Below, one piece after another: positions 1 through 9,477 of a stretch of 64,000 nucleotides of DNA. Numbering within the stretch: the stretch's first letter is position 1; each line of letters begins with the position of its first letter. The DNA is taken from positions 1 to 64,000 of the forward strand of contig JAJPHB010000120.1 of assembly GCA_021325525.1 (NCBI GenBank), read 5' to 3'. This DNA is from Alphaproteobacteria bacterium. Its GTDB lineage: Bacteria > Pseudomonadota > Alphaproteobacteria > ATCC43930 > CGMCC-115725. Made by a program: the position numbers and the translations under genes. The notes under the pieces are model-generated. The model saw only the letters and a list, made by a program, of their open reading frames with translations, made no database searches and had not been told where the DNA came from.

Positions 1-744
1 ATCCTCGGCGGCATGGTGCAGCGCCGCGGCGGCACGGCGCGGCACGACGCCGTCGCCTGGGGCTTCGCGCGCGCCGCCGATGCGCGCGGCGTCGACATCA
101 TCCAGAACTGCCTCGTCACCGGCATCCGCCGCGAGGGCGGGCGGGTCGTCGGGGTCGAGACGAGCCGCGGCGCCATCGCGGCGAAGAAGGTCGCGGTTGC
201 GGCGGCGGGGCATGTCGGCACCATCATGGCGAGCGCCGGGCTGCGCCTCCCGATCGAAAGCTTCCCCTTGCAGGCTCTCGTCTCCGAGCCCATCAAGCCG
301 GTGCTCGACACGGTCGTCATGTCGGGACAGGTGCATGTCTATGTGAGCCAGTCCGACAAGGGCGAGCTTGTCATCGGCGCCTCGCGCGACAACTACAACT
401 CCTATGCCCAGCGCGGCAGCCTCTCCATCGTCGAGGACCAGCTCGCCGCTCTCGTCGAGCTGTTCCCGATCGTCAGCCGCCTGCGCATGCTGCGGCAATG
501 GGCGGGGATCGTCGATTGCGCGCCGGATGCGAGCCCCATCATCGGGCTGACGCCGGTCGCCGGCCTCTATGTCAATTGCGGCTGGGGCACGGGCGGCTTC
601 AAGGCGACGCCGGGTTCGGGCTGGGTCTTCGCCGACACTGTCGCCAACGACCGCCCGCATCCCCTGGCCGCACCCTTCTCCCTTGCCCGCTTCGCCGCCG
701 GCCGCCTCATCGACGAGAGCGCCGCGGCCGCGGTCGGCCATTAG
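1..744 (+). CDS. soxB: Sarcosine oxidase beta subunit, partial (5' end outside window)
   Basis: The window opens in frame inside this gene; 247 residues are visible and roughly 170 N-terminal residues, including the FAD dinucleotide fold, lie upstream. SoxB carries covalent FMN and non-covalent FAD and oxidises sarcosine to glycine, passing the methyl group to tetrahydrofolate with the other subunits. The visible part is the D-amino-acid-oxidase-like (DAO) domain; near its end the [16 protein letters not shown] segment is typical of heterotetrameric SoxB. It is followed after 10 bases by soxD, giving the classical B-D-A-G order. The identification rests on family recognition and on the operon. 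Confidence 0.93.
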   Translation: MLGGMVQRRGGTARHDAVAWGFARAADARGVDIIQNCLVTGIRREGGRVVGVETSRGAIAAKKVAVAAAGHVGTIMASAGLRLPIESFPLQALVSEPIKPVLDTVVMSGQVHVYVSQSDKGELVIGASRDNYNSYAQRGSLSIVEDQLAALVELFPIVSRLRMLRQWAGIVDCAPDASPIIGLTPVAGLYVNCGWGTGGFKATPGSGWVFADTVANDRPHPLAAPFSLARFAAGRLIDESAAAAVGH

Positions 745-754
745 GAGTCCGGCG

Positions 755-1030
755 ATGCTGCTCATCCCCTGTCCCTGGTGCGGCCCGCGCGAGGAAGGCG
801 AGTTCGCGCCAGGCGGCGAAGGCCATATCCGACGGCCCGAGCCGCAAGCCGCGTCGGACCAGGATTGGGCCGAGTACCTCTATTACCGCACCAATCCGAA
901 AGGGCTCCATTTCGAGCGCTGGGTGCATGCCGCGGGCTGCCGCCGCTGGTTCAACGTCGCCCGCGACACCGTCACTCATGAGATCCGCGCCGTCTACAAG
1001 ATGAGCGAAAACCGGCCGGAGGGACTCTGA
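755..1030 (+). CDS. soxD: Sarcosine oxidase delta subunit
   Basis: A 91-residue protein starting MLLIPCPWCG, the usual start of SoxD. The Cys-Pro-Trp-Cys pair, a His near residue 24 and a later Cys (HAAGC) fit the zinc site of this small structural subunit. The ATG at 755 has GGAG nine bases upstream. The reading frame is open further upstream, but that extension would overlap soxB and lacks SoxD character. The stop overlaps the soxA start in a TGATG, so the two are translationally coupled. The subunit belongs to the cytoplasmic alpha-beta-gamma-delta sarcosine oxidase. Confidence 0.95.
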   Translation: MLLIPCPWCGPREEGEFAPGGEGHIRRPEPQAASDQDWAEYLYYRTNPKGLHFERWVHAAGCRRWFNVARDTVTHEIRAVYKMSENRPEGL

Positions 1031-4000
1031 TGCCGCCGCAACCCTTTCGCCTTCCGCAGGGCGGCCGCATCGACCGCTCGCGCAGCCTCGCCTTCACCTT
1101 CAACGGCCGCCGCTATGACGGCCATCCCGGCGACACGCTGGCCTCGGCGTTGCTCGCCAACGGCGTCGCGCTGGTGGCGCGGAGCTTCAAGTATCACCGC
1201 CCGCGCGGCGTCATGTCGGCAGGCGCCGAAGAGGCCTGCGCCTTCGTGCAGCTCGGCGAGGGCGCGCGCAGCGACCCCAATTGCCGGGCGACCCAGATCG
1301 AGCTCTTCGACGGCCTCACCGCCGCCAGCCTCAATTGCTGGCCCAACGTCCAGCTCGATTTCGGCGTCGTCAGCGACCGCCTGCACCGCCTTCTCCCGGC
1401 CGGCTTCTATTACAAGACCTTCATGTGGCCGCGGCGCGGCTGGCTTACCTATGAGAAGCTGATCCGCCGTGCGGCGGGGCTCGGCCGGGCGCCGAGCGAG
1501 CCCGATCCCGACCGCTACGAGAAGCGTTTTGCCCATGCCGACCTGCTGATCGCCGGCGGCGGCCCCGCCGGCCTCGCCGCGGCCCTTGCCGCCGGCCGCA
1601 CCGGCGCGCGCGTCATTCTTGCCGACGAGAACGGCGAGTTCGGCGGCCAGCTTCTGTGGCGCGACGCCGAGATCGATGGCGAGCCGGCGCTGCGCTGGGT
1701 CGAGCGCAGCCTCGCCGAGCTTTCCTCCCTGCCGGAGGTGCGGCTGCTGCCGCGGAGCACCGTCGCCGGCTATTACGACCACAATTTCCTGACGGTGCTC
1801 GAACGCGTCACCGATCATCTTTCGCCCTTCGCCGCACCGACGGCAACGCCGCGGCAGCGGCTTTGGAAGGTGCGGGCGCGGCAGGTCGTCCTCGCGACGG
1901 GCGCCATCGAGCGTCCGCTCGTCTTCATCAACAACGACCTGCCCGGCATCATGCTGGCGGGCGCGGCGCAGGCCTATATCCGCCGCCACGCCGTGCGGCC
2001 GGGCGGCCGGGCCGTCATCTTCACCAACAATGACAGTGCCTATGAGACCGTCGCCGCGCTGAGCGAAGCCGGTGTCGCCATCACCGCGGTGATCGATGCC
2101 CGCGCCGGCGATACGGCGGCGGCCGAGGCGTGCCTGCGGCGCGGCATCGAGGTGCTGCGCGGGCACGCCGTCATCGACGCCTCGGGCGGCCACGCGCTGC
2201 GCGAAGTCACGGTGGCGCCGCTCGACGGGTCGGCGACCGCTTTGGCCGGGGCGGCGAGCACGCTGCGCTGCGACCTGCTCTGCGTCTCCGGCGGCTGGAG
2301 CCCGACCGTCCACCTTTTCTCGCAATCGGGCGGCAAGCTCGCCTTCGACGCGGCCAGCGGATGCTTCATCCCCGGCGAGTCGCGGCAGGCTGAGCGCTCG
2401 GCCGGCGCGGCGCGCGGCAGCTTCGATCTTGCGGCGTGTCTTGCCGAAGGCCACGCGGCGGGACTGGCCGCGGCGCGGGCGGCCGGCTTCGCCGGCCCCG
2501 ATTCGCCGCCGCCGCAGGCGCCGGCGCAGGCGATGTCGCCGATCCGGCCGCTCTGGGAGGTGCCGTCGCCGCATCAGGGGCGGCGCGACCGGAAATTCGT
2601 CGATCTGCAGAACGATGTGACCGCGGCCGATATCGCGCTCGCCGCGCGCGAAGGCTACCGCTCGGTCGAGCATACGAAGCGCTACACCACGGCCGGAATG
2701 GGCGTCGATCAGGGAAAGACCGGCAACCTCAACACGCTGGCGATCCTCGCCGGCGAAACGCAAGGAGCGATTCCCGCCGTCGGCACGACCACCTTCCGCC
2801 CGCCCTACACGCCGGTCACGATCGGTGCCCTCGCCGGGCGCGGCGTCGGCGATTTCTACGATCCCGTCCGCAAGACGCCGATGAGCCCTTGGCACGAGGC
2901 GCGCGGCGCCGTCTTCGAGCCGGTCGGCAAGTGGCGCCGGCCGCTCTACTACCCGGGGCCGGGCGAAGGCATGGAGGCGGCGGTGCGGCGCGAATGCCTC
3001 GCCGTGCGGAACGCCGTCGGGCTGTGCGACGCCTCGACCCTCGGCAAGATCGACATCAAGGGACGCGATGCCGTCACGCTGCTCGATCGCGTCTACACGA
3101 ATTCCTGGGGCTCCCTCGCCATCGGCCGTTGCCGCTATGGGCTGATGCTCAAAGACGACGGCATGGTCTTCGATGACGGGGTGACGACGCGGCTCGGCGA
3201 GCGGCACTACCTCATGACCACCACCTCGGGCCATGCCGAGGCCGTCTTCGGCTGGCTCGAGGAATGGCTGCAATGCGAGTGGCTCGGCCTCGACGTCTAT
3301 CTCACCTCGGTGACGACGCATTGGGCGACGGCGATGCTGGCCGGCCCGCGCGCCCGCGAGGTGCTCGCCGCCGCCGGCACCGATATCGACACGAGCCGCG
3401 CCGGCTCGCCCTACATGACGGTGCGCGAAGGCCATGTCGCCGGCATTCCGGCGCGGCTCTTCCGCGTCAGCTTCACGGGCGAGCTCTCCTTCGAGATCAA
3501 TGTGCCGGCGCGCTACGGCCTCGCCCTCTGGGAGACCCTGATGGCGGCGGGCGCGGCCTTCGGCATCGAGCCGATCGGCACCGAAGCGCTCCATGTGCTG
3601 CGGGCGGAGAAGGGCTACATCGTCGTCGGCCATGATACGGACGGGACGGTCACTCCCTACGATCTCGGCATGGGCTGGATCGTCGATCAGAAGAAGCCGG
3701 ATTTCATCGGCAAGCGCGGGCTGCGGCGCAGCGACCTCGTGCGGACGGGGCGGCGCCAGCTTGTCGGCCTCTTGACTGACGATCCCGCCCAGATCATTCC
3801 CGAGGGCAGCCAGATCGTGCGAAGCGGCGCCTCGCTCGCGGCGACGCCCGTGCCGATGCTGGGCCATGTCACTTCGAGCTATTGGAGCCCGGCGCTGCAG
3901 CGTTCGATCGCCATGGCGCTCATCGAGGGCGGGCAAGATCGCCAAGGCGAGGCGGTCGAGGCGGTGCTGCCCGACCGCACGCTGCGGGCCGTGATCGGAA

Positions 4001-4044
4001 CGAGCCGGTTCTACGATCCCGAAGGAGTGCGCCTTCATGGCTGA
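1030..4044 (+). CDS. soxA: Sarcosine oxidase alpha subunit
   Basis: At 1004 residues this has the full length of SoxA. The order is as expected: an N-terminal ferredoxin-like fold (FTFNGRRYDGHPGDTLASAL), a pyridine-nucleotide/FAD disulfide-reductase type module with the GGGPAGLAAALAAG dinucleotide motif near residue 172, and a C-terminal half (from about residue 610) resembling the glycine-cleavage T protein that binds tetrahydrofolate. With SoxB, SoxG and SoxD it turns sarcosine into glycine, hydrogen peroxide and 5,10-methylene-THF. It starts on the last base of the soxD stop and its 3' end overlaps soxG by 8 bases, so this is a tightly coupled operon. Confidence 0.97.
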   Translation: MPPQPFRLPQGGRIDRSRSLAFTFNGRRYDGHPGDTLASALLANGVALVARSFKYHRPRGVMSAGAEEACAFVQLGEGARSDPNCRATQIELFDGLTAASLNCWPNVQLDFGVVSDRLHRLLPAGFYYKTFMWPRRGWLTYEKLIRRAAGLGRAPSEPDPDRYEKRFAHADLLIAGGGPAGLAAALAAGRTGARVILADENGEFGGQLLWRDAEIDGEPALRWVERSLAELSSLPEVRLLPRSTVAGYYDHNFLTVLERVTDHLSPFAAPTATPRQRLWKVRARQVVLATGAIERPLVFINNDLPGIMLAGAAQAYIRRHAVRPGGRAVIFTNNDSAYETVAALSEAGVAITAVIDARAGDTAAAEACLRRGIEVLRGHAVIDASGGHALREVTVAPLDGSATALAGAASTLRCDLLCVSGGWSPTVHLFSQSGGKLAFDAASGCFIPGESRQAERSAGAARGSFDLAACLAEGHAAGLAAARAAGFAGPDSPPPQAPAQAMSPIRPLWEVPSPHQGRRDRKFVDLQNDVTAADIALAAREGYRSVEHTKRYTTAGMGVDQGKTGNLNTLAILAGETQGAIPAVGTTTFRPPYTPVTIGALAGRGVGDFYDPVRKTPMSPWHEARGAVFEPVGKWRRPLYYPGPGEGMEAAVRRECLAVRNAVGLCDASTLGKIDIKGRDAVTLLDRVYTNSWGSLAIGRCRYGLMLKDDGMVFDDGVTTRLGERHYLMTTTSGHAEAVFGWLEEWLQCEWLGLDVYLTSVTTHWATAMLAGPRAREVLAAAGTDIDTSRAGSPYMTVREGHVAGIPARLFRVSFTGELSFEINVPARYGLALWETLMAAGAAFGIEPIGTEALHVLRAEKGYIVVGHDTDGTVTPYDLGMGWIVDQKKPDFIGKRGLRRSDLVRTGRRQLVGLLTDDPAQIIPEGSQIVRSGASLAATPVPMLGHVTSSYWSPALQRSIAMALIEGGQDRQGEAVEAVLPDRTLRAVIGTSRFYDPEGVRLHG

Positions 4045-4630
4045 TGCGGTCCCCGTTGCGCGCTCGCCCCTCGCGCATCTCCCTGAGGCGGCGCGGGAGA
4101 TGCGGGACGACCTTGCCGTCTCGCTTCGGGAGAGGCCCTTGCTCGGTCTTCTCAATCTGCGGCTCGATGCGGCATCCGAAGCGGCACAGCGGGTGAAGGC
4201 AGCGCTCGGCTTCGGATTGCCGGGCGAACCCAATCGCGCGACGGGCGAGGGCGGGCGCTCCGCTCTCTGGCTCGGCCCCGACGAATATCTCGTCGTCACC
4301 GAGCCGGGCGGCGAGGCGGCGCTCGCGCGCTCGCTTGCCGAGGCGCTTCAGGATCGGGGAGCCGTCACCGATGTCAGCGACGGCCGGACCGCCATCGAGA
4401 TCGCCGGAAGCCGCGCCCGCGACGTCCTCGCCACAGGCTGCAGCCTCGATCTCCACCCGCGCGTCTTCCGCGCCGGGCAGTGCGCGCAAAGCGGGCTCGC
4501 CAAGGCGCGCATCATTCTGCACCAGATCGACGACCGGCCCGGCTATCGCGTCTTCGTCGAGCGCAGCCATGCCGAGTATCTTTGGCTCTGGCTGATGGAC
4601 GCCGCCGCCGAGTACCGCGCCGCGACTTGA
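4037..4630 (+). CDS. soxG: Sarcosine oxidase gamma subunit
   Basis: A 197-residue protein in the SoxG position, overlapping the end of soxA by 8 bases. SoxG is a GcvT-like fold without catalytic residues of its own that completes the heterotetramer. Supporting segments are LNLRLDA near the N terminus, LWLGPDEYLV in the middle and DVSDGRTAIEIAG, all typical of the family. About 110 bases separate it from the next gene, so the sox operon proper may end here. Confidence 0.92.
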   Translation: MADAVPVARSPLAHLPEAAREMRDDLAVSLRERPLLGLLNLRLDAASEAAQRVKAALGFGLPGEPNRATGEGGRSALWLGPDEYLVVTEPGGEAALARSLAEALQDRGAVTDVSDGRTAIEIAGSRARDVLATGCSLDLHPRVFRAGQCAQSGLAKARIILHQIDDRPGYRVFVERSHAEYLWLWLMDAAAEYRAAT

Positions 4631-4739
4631 GGCCGCTCGACCGTCGCTCGAGGCGGAGGGAAGCCGGCTCTCGGCGCTGGGCGCCAATGGCGTCCGAAAA
4701 CGGCCAGACGCGACGCGGGCGGGCGCCATAATCGGCGCC

Positions 4740-6008
4740 ATGGATATCGGGCAAGATCTCCGCTGCGCCGCGCCGCCGTTCCGTCGCCGGCGCCGACTCT
4801 ATTTCGGCTGGCAGGTGGTCGCCGCCTCTTTTCTCGTCGCGCTCTTCGCCTGGGGTTTCGGCCTCTACGGAACCGGCATCTATCTCGCGGCGCTGCGCGC
4901 GCGGACCGGCTGGTCGGTGTCGCTGATCTCGGCGGCGACCACCTTCTACTTCCTCTCCGGTGCGCTCTTCATTCTCGCCGTGCCTGATCTGCTGCGCCGC
5001 CTCGGTGCGCGCGGCACGATCCTCGTCGGCGCTGCGGCGATGGCGCTTGCCGTCGCAGCGATCGCATGGGTCGAGAGCCCGTGGCAGCTCTTCGCCGACT
5101 ACCTCCTCCTCTCGGTCGGCTGGGCGACGATGACTTCGACGACGATCACCACGATCATCGCACCCTGGTTCCTCCGTCGGCGAGGCCTTGCCATCAGCAT
5201 CGCCCTCAATGGTGCGAGCTGCGGCGGCGTCGTTGTGGCGCCAGCGCTGGCGCTGCTGACGGGCCGGTTCGGCTTCGCGCGCGGCGCGTCGTTGATGCTG
5301 GCGGCGATGCTGCTCGTGCTCGTTCCCGCCGTCTTGTTGTTCCTTCGCTTCGAGCGGCCGGAGCAGATCGGGCTGCGCGCCGACGGGGAGCCTCATTCGC
5401 CGAATGTGGCGGCCGCGCGCATGGCGCCTCAGCCGGCGCAAGCGCCGGCGCGCTTCGAGGTGCTCCGGAGCTTCCGCTTCTGGACGATCGCCGCGCCGTT
5501 TGCGCTCGTCCTCCTGGCCCAGGTCGGCTTTCTCACGCATCAATTCGCGCTCGTGAGCCCGCTCCTGGGCCGCGACGGCGCCGGCGCCGCGATCGCCGTC
5601 ACGACCATCGCTGCCATTACCGGCCGCTTGTCGCTCGGCCTCGTCGTCGACCGCCTCGATCTGCGCCGAGTCTCGGCGGCCGTCTTCGCCTGCCAGATCG
5701 TGGCGCTCTTCGGCATGGAGGCGACGATGACGAGCCCGGCCGCGCTCTATCTCGGCAGCGCGCTTTACGGCCTCTGCGTCGGCAACGTCATCACCCTTCC
5801 GCCGCTCCTCGTCCAGCGCGAATTCCCGGCCTCCTTCTTTGCGACGGTGATGGCGCTGGCGACGGCGATGGGGCAGGTCACCTACGCCTTCGGGCCGGCG
5901 CTGCTGGTGCGCGACGGCACGGGAGGATACGGCGCGGCGCTGCTGCTCTGCGCCGCGCTCGAGAGCATCGCCGCCGCGCTCGTCCTCATACGCGCCGGCC
6001 GGCAGTAG
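4740..6008 (+). CDS. MFS transporter of the monocarboxylate/oxalate type
   Basis: A 422-residue hydrophobic protein with about 12 predicted membrane segments in two halves joined by a hydrophilic linker around residues 205-235. The arginine-rich N terminus (FRRRRRLYFGWQVV) and the conserved first helix resemble the monocarboxylate/oxalate-formate antiporter branch of the major facilitator superfamily. It lies about 110 bases downstream of soxG on the same strand, so it may take up or export a one-carbon or betaine-pathway compound; that substrate is an inference from position only. The start ATG at 4740 is the first one that includes helix 1. Confidence 0.85.
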   Translation: MDIGQDLRCAAPPFRRRRRLYFGWQVVAASFLVALFAWGFGLYGTGIYLAALRARTGWSVSLISAATTFYFLSGALFILAVPDLLRRLGARGTILVGAAAMALAVAAIAWVESPWQLFADYLLLSVGWATMTSTTITTIIAPWFLRRRGLAISIALNGASCGGVVVAPALALLTGRFGFARGASLMLAAMLLVLVPAVLLFLRFERPEQIGLRADGEPHSPNVAAARMAPQPAQAPARFEVLRSFRFWTIAAPFALVLLAQVGFLTHQFALVSPLLGRDGAGAAIAVTTIAAITGRLSLGLVVDRLDLRRVSAAVFACQIVALFGMEATMTSPAALYLGSALYGLCVGNVITLPPLLVQREFPASFFATVMALATAMGQVTYAFGPALLVRDGTGGYGAALLLCAALESIAAALVLIRAGRQ

Positions 6009-6081
6009 CTTTGCCACTCACTCGACGGCGGGTGCGGCCGGCGGCGATGCACGCGATCGCCGACTGCGCCCGGCCGCTCTC

Positions 6082-7338
6082 TCACGACACCGACGGCGCC
6101 ACGCCGATGTAGCGGTACTGGTAGAGCACGTCGTCGAGCGGGTGGCTCGGATCCTTGTGGATCTGGAAGACGCTCACCGTCTTGTTGGTGAGATCGCCAT
6201 TCTGGTCGAAGGAAATCTCGCCCTGCATCGTCTTCAGATGCGTCGTCTGAATGGCGTCGCGGACGGTCGAGTGGTCGACGGGCTTGCCGGCCTCGGCCGT
6301 GCGCTTCACCGCATCGATGATGACCTCCGCCGCGTCATAGGCGGTGAGCGCATAGTCGTCCGGCGATTCGCCAAATTTCTTCTTGAAGGCCTCGATGACC
6401 GACTTTGCGGCCGGGCTGTCGATGAGGTGCGGCGCCGCGATCGTCGCATACCAGCCCTCGGCGGCGGGGAAGCCGGCCCCTTTCAGATATTCCGGACCAT
6501 AGACGCCGTCGCCGCCGCCCTTGATCATCTTCGGCACGATGTCATAGGACTGCTTCACCAGCTTGACGCCCGCCTGCGCCACGCCGCCGTAATAAAGGGC
6601 GTCGGGGTGCAGCTCCTTGATCTTGGTGAGGATCGCCGTGTAGTCGGCCTCCTTGGGGTTGAGCTGGTCGTGGCCGAGGACCTTGATGCCGCGCTTCTTC
6701 GCCTGCGCCTCGAAGGAATTGGCGATGCCGACGCCATAGGCGCCGGAATCATCGAGGATGTAGACGCTCTTCACATGGAGGGTGTCGGCGAAGTAGTTCG
6801 CCATGTTGGGGCCTTGATAGGCGTCGGTCGTCACCGTCCGGAAATAGACCGCCTTCTTGTTCGGGCGGAATTGCGACATGAATTTGGGATCGGTGCTGGT
6901 GATGTCGGGATTGGTCGAGCTCGGCGTGATGGTGGCGAGGTCGGCGCCGCTCAGGATCGGCGACATCGCCTTGCCGGATCCGCTCATCTGCGGTCCGATA
7001 TTGGCGACGACCTTGGGATTGGAGGCGAGCTTGCGGATGTTGGTCGCCGCCTGCGCCGGGTCGTACTGACCGGCTGTCGCCGTGCCGTTGTCGAGCACGA
7101 TGGTGTCGAATTTGTAGCCTGCGACGCCGCCCTTCGCGTTCGCCTCGTCGATTGCGAGCTCGGCGCCGTCCTTGATGAGCGTCGCCGATTGCGCGTCGGC
7201 GCCGGTGAGCGGCAGGGTGATGCCGATATCGACGGTCTTGTCCGCCGCCATCGCCGCCGTCGCGGCAAGGGCGAGCGCGCCGGCGAGGGCGGCGCCTGCC
7301 GTCCGCTTCGCCAGCCCTGAGCTGGTCCAGTCTGTCAC
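6082..7338 (-). CDS. Branched-chain amino acid-type ABC transporter substrate-binding protein
   Basis: A 418-residue periplasmic binding protein of the LivK/Leu-Ile-Val type (peripla_BP_6 fold). Residues 1-32 form a signal peptide with a hydrophobic Ala/Leu stretch and an AMAAD cleavage region; the mature part opens with VDIGITLPLTGADAQS, the usual ligand-loop start. The start codon is GTG at 7338 with AAGGAGAGG a few bases upstream. No liv permease or ATPase lies beside it: the only LivF in the window is 45 kb away. The ligand cannot be read from sequence; relatives bind amino acids, aromatic acids or urea-like compounds. Confidence 0.88.
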   Translation of the reverse strand: MTDWTSSGLAKRTAGAALAGALALAATAAMAADKTVDIGITLPLTGADAQSATLIKDGAELAIDEANAKGGVAGYKFDTIVLDNGTATAGQYDPAQAATNIRKLASNPKVVANIGPQMSGSGKAMSPILSGADLATITPSSTNPDITSTDPKFMSQFRPNKKAVYFRTVTTDAYQGPNMANYFADTLHVKSVYILDDSGAYGVGIANSFEAQAKKRGIKVLGHDQLNPKEADYTAILTKIKELHPDALYYGGVAQAGVKLVKQSYDIVPKMIKGGGDGVYGPEYLKGAGFPAAEGWYATIAAPHLIDSPAAKSVIEAFKKKFGESPDDYALTAYDAAEVIIDAVKRTAEAGKPVDHSTVRDAIQTTHLKTMQGEISFDQNGDLTNKTVSVFQIHKDPSHPLDDVLYQYRYIGVAPSVS

Positions 7339-7389
7339 GGAGCCTCTCCTTGAATAGCCGCGGGCTGAAGCCGCGTTTTCCCGCGCTCA

Positions 7390-7414
7390 GAACGGCGGCG
7401 CTCCGGCGCCGTTC
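7390..7414. other. 8-bp inverted repeat upstream of the binding-protein gene
   Basis: GAACGGCG at 7390-7397 pairs perfectly with CGCCGTTC at 7407-7414 around a 9-base loop. It sits in the divergent spacer between the binding protein (minus) and the glycine-zipper protein (plus), about 50 bases before the GTG start. It could be an operator or a 5' UTR hairpin; no function can be assigned. Confidence 0.4.
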
Positions 7415-7557
7415 CGGAATTACAGAGCTTTAATGTTGATCGCGGGCGCCGTCACCCGCTGCGCGGCGACCCCAAAATTGACAGAACGCGCAATCGGATC
7501 GATTGTTCATAACGCGACGGGCGAGACATTCCTCGCCGAGGCTGTTCGGAGCTGACG

Positions 7558-8445
7558 ATGCTGTCCCATTTCGCATTTCGCTGGCGGCGCGCCGCATCGG
7601 CCGCCGGCCTTGCCGTGTCTCTTGCCACGATGCCGATCCCCGGGTCGGGGCCGGCCTTCGCTCAGACCTTCGGCACGGACCAGCATTCCTGCGACCGCAG
7701 CGCCCTGTCGCAGATCCTCAGCACCTCCAAGGGCAACCTCATCGGCAGCGCCGCCGGCGCCGCGCTCGGGGGCCTCCTCGGCAACCAGTTCGGCAAGGGC
7801 AGCGGCAACACGCTGATGACCGTGGTCGGCGTCGTCGGCGGCGCTCTCGCCGGCGGCTATGTCGGCCGCTCGATGGATCCGACCGACCAGGCCTGCGTCG
7901 GCCAGACCCTCGAGCACACGCCGACGAACCAGACCGTCGCCTGGCGCAACCCCGATAACGGCTCCAGCTATTGGGTGACGCCGATCAGCAGCTATCAGGG
8001 CCAGAATGGCGAGCCCTGCCGCAACTACGTGACCCAGGCCGTCGTCAATGGCGAGACGCAGCGGAGCGACGGCACCGCCTGCCGGCAGGCGAATGGAAGC
8101 TGGCGCCCCGTCTCCTACCACCCCGCCTCGCGCGCGCCCGCCGCGGCCGCCGTCGCGGCGCCAGCCGCCGGCGCCGGGGCCCCCCTCTCCGCGGACACGA
8201 TCCTCAAAGTGCAGCAGCGCCTGCATGATCTGGGATTCTATGTCCGGGACAATATCGATGGCGTCTGGGGACCGCACACCATGGCGGCGGTCGGCAATTT
8301 CCAGCGCAGCCGCGGCCTCAACCCGACGGGCCAGCTCGATCTGCAGACGATGAACGCGCTTGGCCTCGATCAGAGCGGGGGCGAGGTGCAGCCGGCGGGA
8401 GGCGCGCAGAGCGCGGCGCAGGGGGGCGCGGCGCCGACGCAGTAG
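7558..8445 (+). CDS. Secreted glycine-zipper protein with C-terminal peptidoglycan-binding domain
   Basis: A 295-residue protein. Residues 1-33 look like a signal peptide (hydrophobic stretch then AFAQ). Around residues 60-105 there is a glycine-zipper 2TM segment (IGSAAGAALGGLLGNQFG, then VGVVGGALAGGYVG), as in Rickettsia 17-kDa surface antigen and SlyB-type envelope proteins. A central domain resembles the surface-antigen region. After an Ala/Pro linker (about 185-212), residues 218-275 form a PG_binding_1 domain (VQQRLHDLGFYV, DGVWGPHTMAAVGNFQ). The likely role is a periplasmic or outer-membrane protein attached to peptidoglycan; the exact function is unknown. Confidence 0.85.
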   Translation: MLSHFAFRWRRAASAAGLAVSLATMPIPGSGPAFAQTFGTDQHSCDRSALSQILSTSKGNLIGSAAGAALGGLLGNQFGKGSGNTLMTVVGVVGGALAGGYVGRSMDPTDQACVGQTLEHTPTNQTVAWRNPDNGSSYWVTPISSYQGQNGEPCRNYVTQAVVNGETQRSDGTACRQANGSWRPVSYHPASRAPAAAAVAAPAAGAGAPLSADTILKVQQRLHDLGFYVRDNIDGVWGPHTMAAVGNFQRSRGLNPTGQLDLQTMNALGLDQSGGEVQPAGGAQSAAQGGAAPTQ

Positions 8446-8585
8446 CTGCCCGCGATAATCGCCGTTGAGACGGCATGCTAGCGACCGCTAAAGCGGCGCG
8501 ATCAGCCGAGGAACCGATCCCGCGTCGCATGGACAGCGCCGTCGTTCTGAAAGAACCGCTCCCTTGGCATGGAGGCGAACCGCAT

Positions 8586-8903
8586 TCACTCTGAGCGGAG
8601 CCGGTTCCAAATAGCAGTACCCATGTAGCCAAAGCCATACCCGCCCGCCGCGGTCACTGCGATCAATACGACCGCGCGAACGAGCGAAAAGCTGTCAATC
8701 ACGAAGCCTGGCTTCATGAAATGCATCCAGAACACAAAATCGAGAAGCGGTTGGCCCCAGCCCGCAGCCGCCACGATGGCCCACAGCAGGTGCCAGCCGC
8801 CGATGACTGCGCCCAGCGCCACGCCGGTATTGTGGGGGCTCAGATGACTCGCCGCGGCGCCCGCTAAATGACCGGTAGCAGATTTTCGCGCGATGTCACT
8901 CAT
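8586..8903 (-). CDS. Small membrane protein of unknown function behind a FixK/FNR box
   Basis: A 105-residue protein with two or three hydrophobic segments (about residues 28-50 and 80-97, with a weaker one between), so probably an inner-membrane protein. The start at 8903 is chosen because GGAG lies 9 bases upstream; an in-frame ATG at 8948 would add 15 residues. I do not recognise the family. A perfect FixK-type palindrome lies 62 bases before the start, which suggests expression under low oxygen. Confidence 0.7.
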   Translation of the reverse strand: MSDIARKSATGHLAGAAASHLSPHNTGVALGAVIGGWHLLWAIVAAAGWGQPLLDFVFWMHFMKPGFVIDSFSLVRAVVLIAVTAAGGYGFGYMGTAIWNRLRSE

Positions 8904-8964
8904 GACGACGATCTCCATTCGCCGCGTACCGAGGTCATGAGACCGCAATTCGACTCGCGACCCC

Positions 8965-8978
8965 TTGATTCAAGTCAA
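8965..8978. promoter_or_regulatory. FixK/FNR-type binding site
   Basis: TTGATTCAAGTCAA matches TTGA-N6-TCAA perfectly and is flanked by a further symmetrical CC/GG. In alphaproteobacteria this is the FixK/FnrN/FNR site. It lies 62 bases before the start of the small membrane protein on the minus strand, a good position for an activator near -40. No plus-strand gene starts just downstream. Confidence 0.65.
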
Positions 8979-9146
8979 GGGCGCCATGTGATTGCTGCGT
9001 GCCAAACGAATTCGGAAGGCTCACGGCGGAGCCGCCTTTTCATGGTCGCGGGGGCCGAGGAGAACCGTGCGAGAGCGCGCCTCTCACAGCCTCTCACAGA
9101 ACATAAACGAAAGGGGCGGAAGGCCGTAATTTTCTTCGGGAAAACC

Positions 9147-9222
<76 letters not shown>

Positions 9223-9328
9223 CCGGAGGGAGGCGGGGTGTATAACAAACGTGCCGCGGCTTGTCGAGGCGTTCAGCCGGGGTTTCCGGAGCGATGGGGC
9301 GAAGGGTTCTGTTCGTCGGAACCAGCGC

Positions 9329-9400
9329 CGTCATGGCGAGCGTAGCGACGCCATCCCGTTGAGTCTGGATCGCCGCGTCGCTCCGCTCCTCGCGACGACG
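9329..9400. repeat. Imperfect palindromic intergenic repeat, alphaproteobacterial type
   Basis: The left arm CGTCATGGCGAGCG...GCGACGCCATCC and the right arm GGATCGCCGCGTCGCTCC...CGCGACGACG form an imperfect inverted repeat of about 72 bases. It resembles the dispersed palindrome common in Bradyrhizobiaceae and relatives (typically CGTCATTGCGAGCG...CTCGCAATGACG). It lies in the spacer between tRNA-Lys and phnV. Only one copy was noticed in this window. Confidence 0.6.
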
Positions 9401-9477
9401 ACAGTGGCGAAGCGCAGAAATGATGCTCTGAAACGCCGGCCTTTCGTCCGGTCGCTCGGGAGAGCACCTCCCCGCCA

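Noticed and set aside
994-4299. 1101-residue open frame on the minus strand opposite soxA
   Set aside because: It is a GC-rich antisense shadow: composition is Arg/Ala/Asp/His-rich, no domain is recognisable and soxA on the other strand is certain.
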